This document shows, piece after piece, positions 35,376 through 43,065 of a stretch of 64,000 nt of DNA. The notes beneath the pieces were generated by a model. That model saw nothing but the letters and a program-made list of their open reading frames with translations. It had not been told where the DNA came from and did not search any database. The translations under genes were made by a program, and so were the position numbers. Where the stretch lies: positions 37,629 through 101,628 of IMG/VR virus record IMGVR_UViG_3300044971_002301, one strand, 5' to 3'. The stretch's first letter is position 1; every line of letters begins with the position of its first letter. This DNA is from a virus.

Positions 35376-37982
35376 ATGAAGAAAATATTATTTATAGTCC
35401 CACACCTATCTACTGGGGGACTACCACAGGTTACTACGAATAAGATTCAACTTCTTAAAGACGATTATATTATAAAGTGTGTTGAATACGGGTGTTATTC
35501 TTGGGATTTTGTTGTTCAGAAGAACAGAATTAAAAATATGATTGGTGAGGACAATCTTATTACTCTATGGGATGATAAGAATGTTTTAATTGATGTTATT
35601 AACGATTTCCAACCTGACATTATATCAATGGAGGAGTTCCCTGAATTTTTCATGGACAATAACATTACAAGACAAATTTATAGACAAAATCGTCCATATA
35701 AAATATTTGAAACCACACACGATTCAAGTTTTAAACCAACATCTAAGGTTTGGTTTCCTGACAAGTTTATCTTTGTTAGTGTGTTTAATGCTATTCAGTA
35801 TTCAATGTTTGACATACCTTATGAGGTAATTGAGTATCCTATTGAAAACAGAGAAAAAAGAAAGAACATGCTCCAAGAAAAACTTGGGTTCGATAAAGGG
35901 TGGAAACATGTTGTTAATGTTGGGTTATTCACTGAAAGAAAAAATCAAAAATACATTTTTGAAATTGCTCGTAAGTTAGAAAATAGTAAAATTAAATTTC
36001 ATTTCATTGGAAATCAGGCAGATAACTTTAGAAGTTATTGGGAACCACTGATGAATAACAAACCTGAAAACTGTATTATTTGGGGTGAAAAGGATAATGT
36101 AAATGAATTTTTGGAAGCGTCCGATTTGTTTATGTTCCCATCAAAAGGGGATAGAAATAATAAAGAATTAAATCCAATTGCCATTAAGGAGGCTATTGAA
36201 TATGGTATTCCTATGATGATGTATAATTTGGATGTGTATTGTGGAAAATATGATAAACTACCTCAAGTTACATTTTTAACTGGAGATATAGATAAAGATG
36301 TAAATAATATGATGGATGTATTAAATGTTGGGGGTATTGACTCTCTTTTCAGTTTTGATTTTAATGGTGATAATAATCAGATTACCATTAACTATACCGG
36401 CAATAAAAAGTTTGATTTTAATGTTAGTATTAGAGACATAACTTCAAAGGCTCCGATGTATTGGTTTAATTTACCTTTGGAATACCCAATATTTTATTGG
36501 ACAATGCCTATCCCAATTCATATTAAAAAATTCAAAGACAATCCTAACTTTAGAGGATTTTTAGTTGAGTTCTATGATGTGGAAACAAACGAATTAGTTT
36601 TTGGTCAAGAGTTAATTGTTAATCCTAATTTCTACCCAAGAATACCTGAATTTAAATTTAAACCTTTGGATTGTAATTACATTAACTATTATGAGTTTTT
36701 TGTTGATAGATGTTTTGATGATTTAAAGTTAGAAAATCTTGATACTGTAATTGATATTGGTGCTAATGTTGGGTTATTCGCTAAGTACATGTATACCATA
36801 AATGCTAAAAAAGTTATTTTAGTTGAGGCAAATCCATACCTAAGGGAAAGTATTGAATATCATTTAGATGGTGATTTATCTAAATCAACCATTTATATGA
36901 ACCCTGTTTACAAGGAACATACCAAGATTGATTTCAGATTTTCAAAAGAAAATTCAACTATTGGGTCAAATGTTTTTGACGGTAATGTGGGAGAATATGG
37001 TCAACTTAACAATTTAATTAGTTGTGACACTATTACTATTGATGATATCTACAAAGATAATGACTATGGTAGAATATCATTATTTAAATGTGATATTGAG
37101 GGTGGTGAATACCCAATTTTTGAATCAATTACTGATGAACAGATTGGATTGGTGGATAGATTTATGATTGAGTTTCATGAAAATACCAATGGACAAATTA
37201 ATATCATACTTGAAAAACTTGAAAAAAATGATTTTGAATATGATATTATCATTTATGAAATGGGACGTAAAACTAAAGCGGATAAAAACGCTAAACATGG
37301 AGTAATCTTTGCTAAACCTAAAAATAAAGTTAACAATGACATTTTAGATTTTTCACAAAACAATGAACAGGAAATAATTCTATCATTTTTTGATGGGGAA
37401 GACCCAAAAACAAATAAATTTTTAGATATTGGTGCGAATGACGGTAAAACATTTTCAAATACACACGCGCTTGCATTATTAGGATGGGATGGAGTTTGTG
37501 TTGAACCTACCCAAACTGCTTTTTTAAAATTACAGAATTTATATAAAAAAAATAAAAATATTAAATGTATTAATGCGGGTGTTTCAAATAAAACAGATGT
37601 GATAAATATACATGAAAGTTTGAACTGGGATGTGAGCGATGCTCCGCAGGGAATATTATCTACTATACATCCTGAAAATAAAGAAAGATTTATTGGAATG
37701 AGTTGGAAAGAAAATCAAATAATAGTATACAATTTTAATGATATTGTTGAATATTATGATTTAGAAAAAGATACCTATGATTTCATTAATATTGACGTTG
37801 AAGGGCATGAATTAATTGTAATAGATGAAATACAAAATAAATTAAAAAAATGTAGATTATTGTGTGTTGAAAAAACTAATGATGAAAATAGTAATCAAAA
37901 AATAATACAAAAACTACATGAATTTGGATTTACAATTACGCATACAACAACTGATAATTATATTGCTAAAAAAATAAAATAA
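35376..37982 (+). CDS. GT4 glycosyltransferase fused to two FkbM-type methyltransferases
   Basis: 868 aa in three parts. Residues 1-320: GT-B glycosyltransferase of GT4 type (FIVPHLSTGGLPQVTTN at the N-terminus, VNVGLFTERKNQKYIFEIA, LFMFPSK...NPIAIKEAIEYGIP). Residues ~325-455: beta-rich linker domain. Residues ~458-640: FkbM-type methyltransferase (VIDIGANVGLF, DIEGGEYPIFE). Residues ~680-868: second FkbM-type methyltransferase (FLDIGANDGKTFSN, NIDVEGHELIVI). FkbM enzymes commonly O-methylate sugars. First gene of the eight-gene sugar operon; the ATG at 35376 is preferred to an upstream in-frame TTG. Confidence 0.8.
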   Translation: MKKILFIVPHLSTGGLPQVTTNKIQLLKDDYIIKCVEYGCYSWDFVVQKNRIKNMIGEDNLITLWDDKNVLIDVINDFQPDIISMEEFPEFFMDNNITRQIYRQNRPYKIFETTHDSSFKPTSKVWFPDKFIFVSVFNAIQYSMFDIPYEVIEYPIENREKRKNMLQEKLGFDKGWKHVVNVGLFTERKNQKYIFEIARKLENSKIKFHFIGNQADNFRSYWEPLMNNKPENCIIWGEKDNVNEFLEASDLFMFPSKGDRNNKELNPIAIKEAIEYGIPMMMYNLDVYCGKYDKLPQVTFLTGDIDKDVNNMMDVLNVGGIDSLFSFDFNGDNNQITINYTGNKKFDFNVSIRDITSKAPMYWFNLPLEYPIFYWTMPIPIHIKKFKDNPNFRGFLVEFYDVETNELVFGQELIVNPNFYPRIPEFKFKPLDCNYINYYEFFVDRCFDDLKLENLDTVIDIGANVGLFAKYMYTINAKKVILVEANPYLRESIEYHLDGDLSKSTIYMNPVYKEHTKIDFRFSKENSTIGSNVFDGNVGEYGQLNNLISCDTITIDDIYKDNDYGRISLFKCDIEGGEYPIFESITDEQIGLVDRFMIEFHENTNGQINIILEKLEKNDFEYDIIIYEMGRKTKADKNAKHGVIFAKPKNKVNNDILDFSQNNEQEIILSFFDGEDPKTNKFLDIGANDGKTFSNTHALALLGWDGVCVEPTQTAFLKLQNLYKKNKNIKCINAGVSNKTDVINIHESLNWDVSDAPQGILSTIHPENKERFIGMSWKENQIIVYNFNDIVEYYDLEKDTYDFINIDVEGHELIVIDEIQNKLKKCRLLCVEKTNDENSNQKIIQKLHEFGFTITHTTTDNYIAKKIK

Positions 37983-37983
37983 T

Positions 37984-38637
37984 ATGAAATTAAGAACACC
38001 TGGTACATTGTCATCATCGGTTTACGATGTCACAAAAAAATTTGAAGAACAATTAGCTGAATATGCTGGTGCACCATATGCTGTTACAGTTGATAATCAA
38101 AGTAACGCTTTATTTTTAGCGTTGTATTATGAGAAAATTAATGGTAAAACAATTAAAATACCAAGTAGAACATACCCGTCAGTACCTTGCGAGATTATCC
38201 ACGCTGGAGGTAAAGTCGAGTTTGAACCTGTTTATGGGTCAACATTAAAAGGAGCGTATCAACTATCACCAACAAATGTTTGGGATTCGGCATTAAGATT
38301 TACAAGTGATATGTATATACCAGGAACACATATGTGTTTATCATTTACAGGCCCATATAAACACTTAAAACTTGGTAAAGGTGGTGCAATCTTAACTGAC
38401 GATTTTGAGGCTTACAAGTGGTTTAAACGAGCGAGATATTCAGGTAGGAATGAAGTATCGTATCATGATGATAATTTTGATATGTTAGGATGGAATTTTT
38501 ACATGATGCCTGAAATTGCTTCAAGAGGTTTATTACTTATGAATCAATTTTATAACATGGATGGTACACCTAAACATAATGAAGATTTGGAACTACCATA
38601 TCCTGACTTATCAAAATTTGAAATATATAAAAAATAA
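37984..38637 (+). CDS. short DegT/DnrJ-family sugar aminotransferase
   Basis: 217 aa. It has the DegT/DnrJ/EryC1/StrS signatures: PSRTYPSVPCEIIHAGGKVEF, the PLP-binding Asp in DSALRF (101), and the Lys that would form the Schiff base in SFTGPYKHLKLGKGGAI (Lys126). Full members have about 370 residues; this one ends where the small domain should begin, so it may be a minimal or altered enzyme. Predicted to place an amino group on a keto-sugar. It starts 1 nt after the GT-FkbM gene. Confidence 0.7.
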   Translation: MKLRTPGTLSSSVYDVTKKFEEQLAEYAGAPYAVTVDNQSNALFLALYYEKINGKTIKIPSRTYPSVPCEIIHAGGKVEFEPVYGSTLKGAYQLSPTNVWDSALRFTSDMYIPGTHMCLSFTGPYKHLKLGKGGAILTDDFEAYKWFKRARYSGRNEVSYHDDNFDMLGWNFYMMPEIASRGLLLMNQFYNMDGTPKHNEDLELPYPDLSKFEIYKK

Positions 38638-39200
38638 TGGGATTTTATAGTAAAAATGAGTTGGTCGAAATAGGTTTCAAATCTATTGGGGATAATGTTT
38701 TAATTTCTAATAGATGTTCAATTTATAATCCTAAAAATATTGAATTGGGTAATAATGTTAGAATTGATGATTTTTGTGTGATAAGTGCTGGTAATGGAGG
38801 AATTAAGTTAGGTAATAATGTCCATATTGCAATTTTCTGTAGTTTAATGGGTAATGAAGAAATTGTAATGAAAGATTTTTCAGGACTATCTTCTAGAGTA
38901 TCCATATATACATCAACAGATGATTATAGTGGGGAATTCATGACAAATCCCACAGTTAATAAAGAATTTACAAATGTGATTTCAGGTAAAGTCATATTAG
39001 GTAAACATGTTATTATTGGTGCGGGTACTATAATATTACCAAATGTTGAGATTGAAGATTATAGTGCTATAGGTAGTTTATCATTAGTAAATAAAAACAT
39101 ATCTGAGTCTAAAATTGCGGTTGGAATACCGGCTAAAGAAATAAAGGATAGAAAAAAAAATATAATAAATTTAGAATGCGAGTATCTGAAAAAATTTTAA
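38637..39200 (+). CDS. left-handed beta-helix acyltransferase
   Basis: 187 aa hexapeptide-repeat protein. Repeats such as IGDNVLISNRCSIYNPKNIELGNNVRI and VILGKHVIIGAGTIILPNVEIEDYSAIG form the left-handed helix of sugar O/N-acyltransferases. The end VGIPAKEI is typical of the family. It probably transfers an acyl group from acyl-CoA to a sugar, perhaps the amino group made by the preceding aminotransferase. It overlaps the aminotransferase by one base. Confidence 0.8.
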   Translation: MGFYSKNELVEIGFKSIGDNVLISNRCSIYNPKNIELGNNVRIDDFCVISAGNGGIKLGNNVHIAIFCSLMGNEEIVMKDFSGLSSRVSIYTSTDDYSGEFMTNPTVNKEFTNVISGKVILGKHVIIGAGTIILPNVEIEDYSAIGSLSLVNKNISESKIAVGIPAKEIKDRKKNIINLECEYLKKF

Positions 39201-39544
39201 TTTCTGAAGATATGGTTAAAGATTTCTCTGAGTTATCAGGAGATAAAAACCCAATACACTTAGATGAGGAATACGCTAAATCAACTATTTTTGGTAAAAG
39301 AGTTGCTCACGGGATGTTATTAAGTTCCTTTTTTTCAAGATTGATATCTGAAGTATATCCTGGTAAGGGTTCAATATATCTACAACAAAATTTGATTTTT
39401 AAAAACCCTTGTTTTATTAATGATGAAATTGAGGTGATTGTAGAACTTGATAAAAAAGACGGAAATAAGTTTTTTTTAAAAACAATAATTTTTAAAGATG
39501 ATGAAATTTTAATTGAGGGGAATGCAATAATTCTAAAAAAATAA
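39176..39544 (+). CDS. MaoC-like (R)-enoyl-CoA hydratase
   Basis: 122 aa single hot-dog domain. The MaoC signature FSELSGDKNPIHLDEEYA contains the catalytic pair Asp23 and His28. VAHGMLLSSFFSRLI and the F.NP hot-dog strand follow. The family hydrates trans-2-enoyl-CoA to (R)-3-hydroxyacyl-CoA. Overlapping the acyltransferase gene by 25 nt, it most likely supplies a hydroxyacyl-CoA donor for sugar acylation. Such a gene is unexpected in a phage. Confidence 0.8.
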   Translation: MRVSEKILISEDMVKDFSELSGDKNPIHLDEEYAKSTIFGKRVAHGMLLSSFFSRLISEVYPGKGSIYLQQNLIFKNPCFINDEIEVIVELDKKDGNKFFLKTIIFKDDEILIEGNAIILKK

Positions 39545-39556
39545 TAGGGATAAATA

Positions 39557-41293
39557 ATGAAAAAAATACTTACGGTAGTAGTACCATCTTATAATTTTGA
39601 AAAATATATTGAAGAGTGTATTGATTCAATATACTCTCAAAAAATTAATTATGGGTTTGATGTGATAGTAAGGGATGATGGGTCGACAGATAATACTAAA
39701 GATGTTTTAATTAAATTAAAAGAAAAATACCCTAATTTAATAATTTTAAATGGTGATACTAATTTAGGAGGTTTTGAAAATATTAGAACTTTATTAAATT
39801 ACTGTAAAACAAAATACATTGCTTATATTGACGGAGATGATTATTTTGATAATTATACAATCTTAAATGAAGAAGTTGAATTTTTAGAGAACAGTCCAAA
39901 TTATAGTATGGTTTGTACAGGAACAAGATATTTGCATCCCGATGGTACCAAGATACCTACAGTTCCTGAATTGTTTATTAGTTCATTTCTTGACGATATA
40001 ACTACAGATGATTTATTAACTATTAATCATGCATCTTTTGCGAGGGTATTTAGAAACATACCAAATTTAATTAAAGATTATTTTACAAATTTACCTTATG
40101 TTGATTGGCCGCTTAATTATGAAATTAGTAAACACGGTTTAATTAAGTGTATTCATAAATGTGGGGGAATTTATCGAATATCAAATGATGGTATGTTTTC
40201 AAATATTTCGGAAGAAGAAAAAAACAAAAAAAACATAATAGTTTCTAATGAACTCAAAAGACAAAATATTAAAGATGAATTTAAAACAATAACAATAGTC
40301 GATTGTTTTATCCATAATGAAAATGTTTTAAATAAGTTGGAGTTATGTATTAATAACTTAAAAAAGTATAACCATACAATACTTCTTGTGTCTAATACTA
40401 TTGTTCCTGAACATATATTAAAAATTGTTGATTATCATTTATATAACTCAAATAACATTCTTTTTGAAGGTGAATACACTAATTCCGAACCAGTTATTTT
40501 TTGGAAAAACCTTGGTTCATTAACAACTCATGAAGTTACAAATACAATACAAAAACATGGATTACCTGTTATGGTTAATTTGTTTAACTCATTAGATTTG
40601 TGTAAGTCATTTGGGTTTACACATTTCCAAAGAATTGAAGTTGATGATTTATATAGTGAAGAAGGTTATGAATATATGACAACTGTACCAGTGATTTGTT
40701 CTACTCAAAACAAAAAGGGAATGTTTTATTTTAATGAAGGTAGAGATGTTTCGTTCCATTATTTTTATTGTGAAATAGAATACTTCCAACAGATAATTAA
40801 TAGGATTAATTGTGAGGAAGATTATAAAAATTATTTACAAAATAATGGGTATGGTACTGACTTTATAAATGTTGAAAAATATCTTTATGATAACATAAAT
40901 AGAAAAGATTATGGGTTAATAATTCGAAAAGACGGAGAAGTTGATATGAACACTGATTTCCAAAATACCTTATGGAATACGGAAACAACTGTTAGTAATG
41001 TATCTTCAAAATTCAAAGGATGTTCTACAAAACTTTATAATATGTCAGGACAAAATTCTATAATGTTATTATCCTACAATTACAATCATTTTAGGTCGGA
41101 AAGAAAAATAGTTGTTAACTATATTGATGGTAGTTTAGAAACTGTGTATCATGGGTTAGAAAATTATGGACATTGGTCATTTAATATTTTTGAAAATAAA
41201 GTTGAAAAAATATCAGTGTACGATACTCAAGATGATGAATTTTTATATGATTTTATAAATAAAAATATTCTTGATTATATTGTTTTTATATGA
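39557..41293 (+). CDS. GT2 glycosyltransferase with long C-terminal extension
   Basis: 578 aa. Residues 1-220 are a GT-A domain of family 2: TVVVPSYNFEKYIEECIDSI, RDDGSTDNT, and the metal-binding DGDD at 92-95. The C-terminal ~350 residues are of unknown type and may be a second catalytic or acceptor-binding domain. Preceded by a purine-rich AATAGGGATAAATA stretch, and overlaps the next gene by 4 nt. Confidence 0.8.
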   Translation: MKKILTVVVPSYNFEKYIEECIDSIYSQKINYGFDVIVRDDGSTDNTKDVLIKLKEKYPNLIILNGDTNLGGFENIRTLLNYCKTKYIAYIDGDDYFDNYTILNEEVEFLENSPNYSMVCTGTRYLHPDGTKIPTVPELFISSFLDDITTDDLLTINHASFARVFRNIPNLIKDYFTNLPYVDWPLNYEISKHGLIKCIHKCGGIYRISNDGMFSNISEEEKNKKNIIVSNELKRQNIKDEFKTITIVDCFIHNENVLNKLELCINNLKKYNHTILLVSNTIVPEHILKIVDYHLYNSNNILFEGEYTNSEPVIFWKNLGSLTTHEVTNTIQKHGLPVMVNLFNSLDLCKSFGFTHFQRIEVDDLYSEEGYEYMTTVPVICSTQNKKGMFYFNEGRDVSFHYFYCEIEYFQQIINRINCEEDYKNYLQNNGYGTDFINVEKYLYDNINRKDYGLIIRKDGEVDMNTDFQNTLWNTETTVSNVSSKFKGCSTKLYNMSGQNSIMLLSYNYNHFRSERKIVVNYIDGSLETVYHGLENYGHWSFNIFENKVEKISVYDTQDDEFLYDFINKNILDYIVFI

Positions 41294-42009
41294 AATATAA
41301 AATTAAATTAGTTCATTTACAGACAACACAAAATGAACACAGAGAAAAACTATCACGAAAATCTGTACAGCAAGTAATACCTTATGGTATTGAATATGTT
41401 TTACATCAAAATGAATTATATACTTCATTACCTCCAGTTCATACCAGTGTTAGACCACATAATGTTAGAATGGGTAAATATGAAGATGTTAATGACCCTG
41501 AATACGGTAATGCGTTAACACCTGCTCACTACGGATGTTTTGAGGCATTTAAAATTGGAATCTTATCAGAATTTGATAACGATTTAGACTTCTTAATTGT
41601 ATGTGAAGGTGATTGTATTATAGAAGTTCCGATTGAGGAGTTTATAGATAAAGTTAATCAAGTATGTAGTATTGTTAATCAGGAAGATATTTCTTATTTT
41701 TCATTTGGTGACACTAAAACTTTGGATTATGGATGGCATCAGTCTGACGTAGCTAGAGAAATACCAAATCAAGATTTATTGTTTATTACAAATAAAATAA
41801 TTGGTTTACAATGTATTATGTTTTCAAAAAAATCACGTAAAACAATTATGAACCAGTTAAGAACACATAGATGGGACTGTGCTGACACATTTTTTAATAT
41901 TATATGTGCGGAACAGAGATTAAATATGGGTGTTCTAAAGAAGAGAATAACGACTCAAGCGGATGGTGAGTCGTTTATTGATAAAGAAAATAAAATATTT
42001 TTAAAATAA
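41290..42009 (+). CDS. GT25-like glycosyltransferase
   Basis: 239 aa. LTPAHYGCFEAFKIGIL corresponds to the conserved acceptor/donor loop of GT25 (LPS and procollagen galactosyltransferases), and FLIVCEGDCIIE corresponds to the metal-binding acidic motif. GT25 enzymes glycosylate LPS cores in bacteria and collagen in animals and giant viruses. Assignment to GT25 is by motif pattern only. Confidence 0.6.
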   Translation: MKYKIKLVHLQTTQNEHREKLSRKSVQQVIPYGIEYVLHQNELYTSLPPVHTSVRPHNVRMGKYEDVNDPEYGNALTPAHYGCFEAFKIGILSEFDNDLDFLIVCEGDCIIEVPIEEFIDKVNQVCSIVNQEDISYFSFGDTKTLDYGWHQSDVAREIPNQDLLFITNKIIGLQCIMFSKKSRKTIMNQLRTHRWDCADTFFNIICAEQRLNMGVLKKRITTQADGESFIDKENKIFLK

Positions 42010-42021
42010 ATTAAAAATATT

Positions 42022-43047
42022 ATGATAGTAATTAATGATTTTGCTTTTTGTTTTTTGTCACAATACGATGTTGATATTGAAAGACAAGAATGTGAATTAA
42101 CAAAACTTTCAGATAAATTTCAGATTGAAAGATGGTATAGAAAAGATAGGAATTTATCTAAGTATATTTCATTTTCCCAAATGATTAATGACGCTATAGA
42201 TGATACCGACAGTGAATTTATGATTTTTTGTAATCCTAAAACAAATTTTACATCTAAAGATGTTGAATTTATGATAGATAAACTTTCAAATGGATATTGT
42301 TTTGTGTCAGTTGTTAGTTTTGGATTTTTTGGATTTTCAAAAGAGTTAATTAGAAGGGTTGGAATGTTAGATGAGAAATTTATTGGTGCAGAATTTGAAG
42401 ATGATGATTTTGCAATAAGGTTATCTCATTTTAAAAAGGCTGTTTGGTGGGGTTATAACTATGACAAATATATTTATTATTTGTCAAAATCTGAAAATTT
42501 AAAACATATATCATATTCTATTTTTAATAGAAAATATAAAATAGTTGATAAAAAAATTTATATAAATAAAGATTTATTTACACATAAGAAAATTAGTAAA
42601 CGGCATACTAATCATTCTGATGAAATTTTTAATTCATGGAAAGACTCAAGTCAATCATTTGGTGATATACATTATGGTGAATACTTAAAAAATTTTGAAA
42701 CTGAAATAGTTGATTTTAATTTAACTGAAAAATTAACAAATTTTGAAATAAAAATTAAAAAAAATATATCTGATTTTTTTGTTGAATTATTGTCTGAAAA
42801 TAAATTTGTAATTAAAATTGCAATTTTACAAAATTTTAATAAAGGTAGGACTATTCTTAAATATTTTGAAACTTTTAGTAATGGTTGGTATAAATTTAAT
42901 ATAATTGACCCGTATGATAATCAATTATATACTGACGACGTTGAAATTAGAATTTTTATAGATGATAATCAAATATATAACAATACATTAAAAGAATACG
43001 AAGATTTATCTTTAAATTTTAACATACCTGTTTATGTTAATAATTAA
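42022..43047 (+). CDS. GT-A-fold glycosyltransferase
   Basis: 341 aa. The N-terminal ~160 residues carry GT-A features: IFCNPKTNF as the DxD-region equivalent, and GFFGFSKELIRRVGMLDEKF...AEFEDDDFAIRL, the typical acceptor/ED motif of GT2-like enzymes. The C-terminal part is beta-rich and resembles the linker domains of the fused enzymes in this operon. Substrate unknown. Confidence 0.7.
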   Translation: MIVINDFAFCFLSQYDVDIERQECELTKLSDKFQIERWYRKDRNLSKYISFSQMINDAIDDTDSEFMIFCNPKTNFTSKDVEFMIDKLSNGYCFVSVVSFGFFGFSKELIRRVGMLDEKFIGAEFEDDDFAIRLSHFKKAVWWGYNYDKYIYYLSKSENLKHISYSIFNRKYKIVDKKIYINKDLFTHKKISKRHTNHSDEIFNSWKDSSQSFGDIHYGEYLKNFETEIVDFNLTEKLTNFEIKIKKNISDFFVELLSENKFVIKIAILQNFNKGRTILKYFETFSNGWYKFNIIDPYDNQLYTDDVEIRIFIDDNQIYNNTLKEYEDLSLNFNIPVYVNN

Positions 43048-43065
43048 AAACATTATTATAGTAAT

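Noticed and set aside
37984-38637. Aminotransferase as a frameshifted pseudogene
   Set aside because: The missing domain is not found in another frame downstream; the next gene starts at the stop codon, so the short form seems to be the genuine product.
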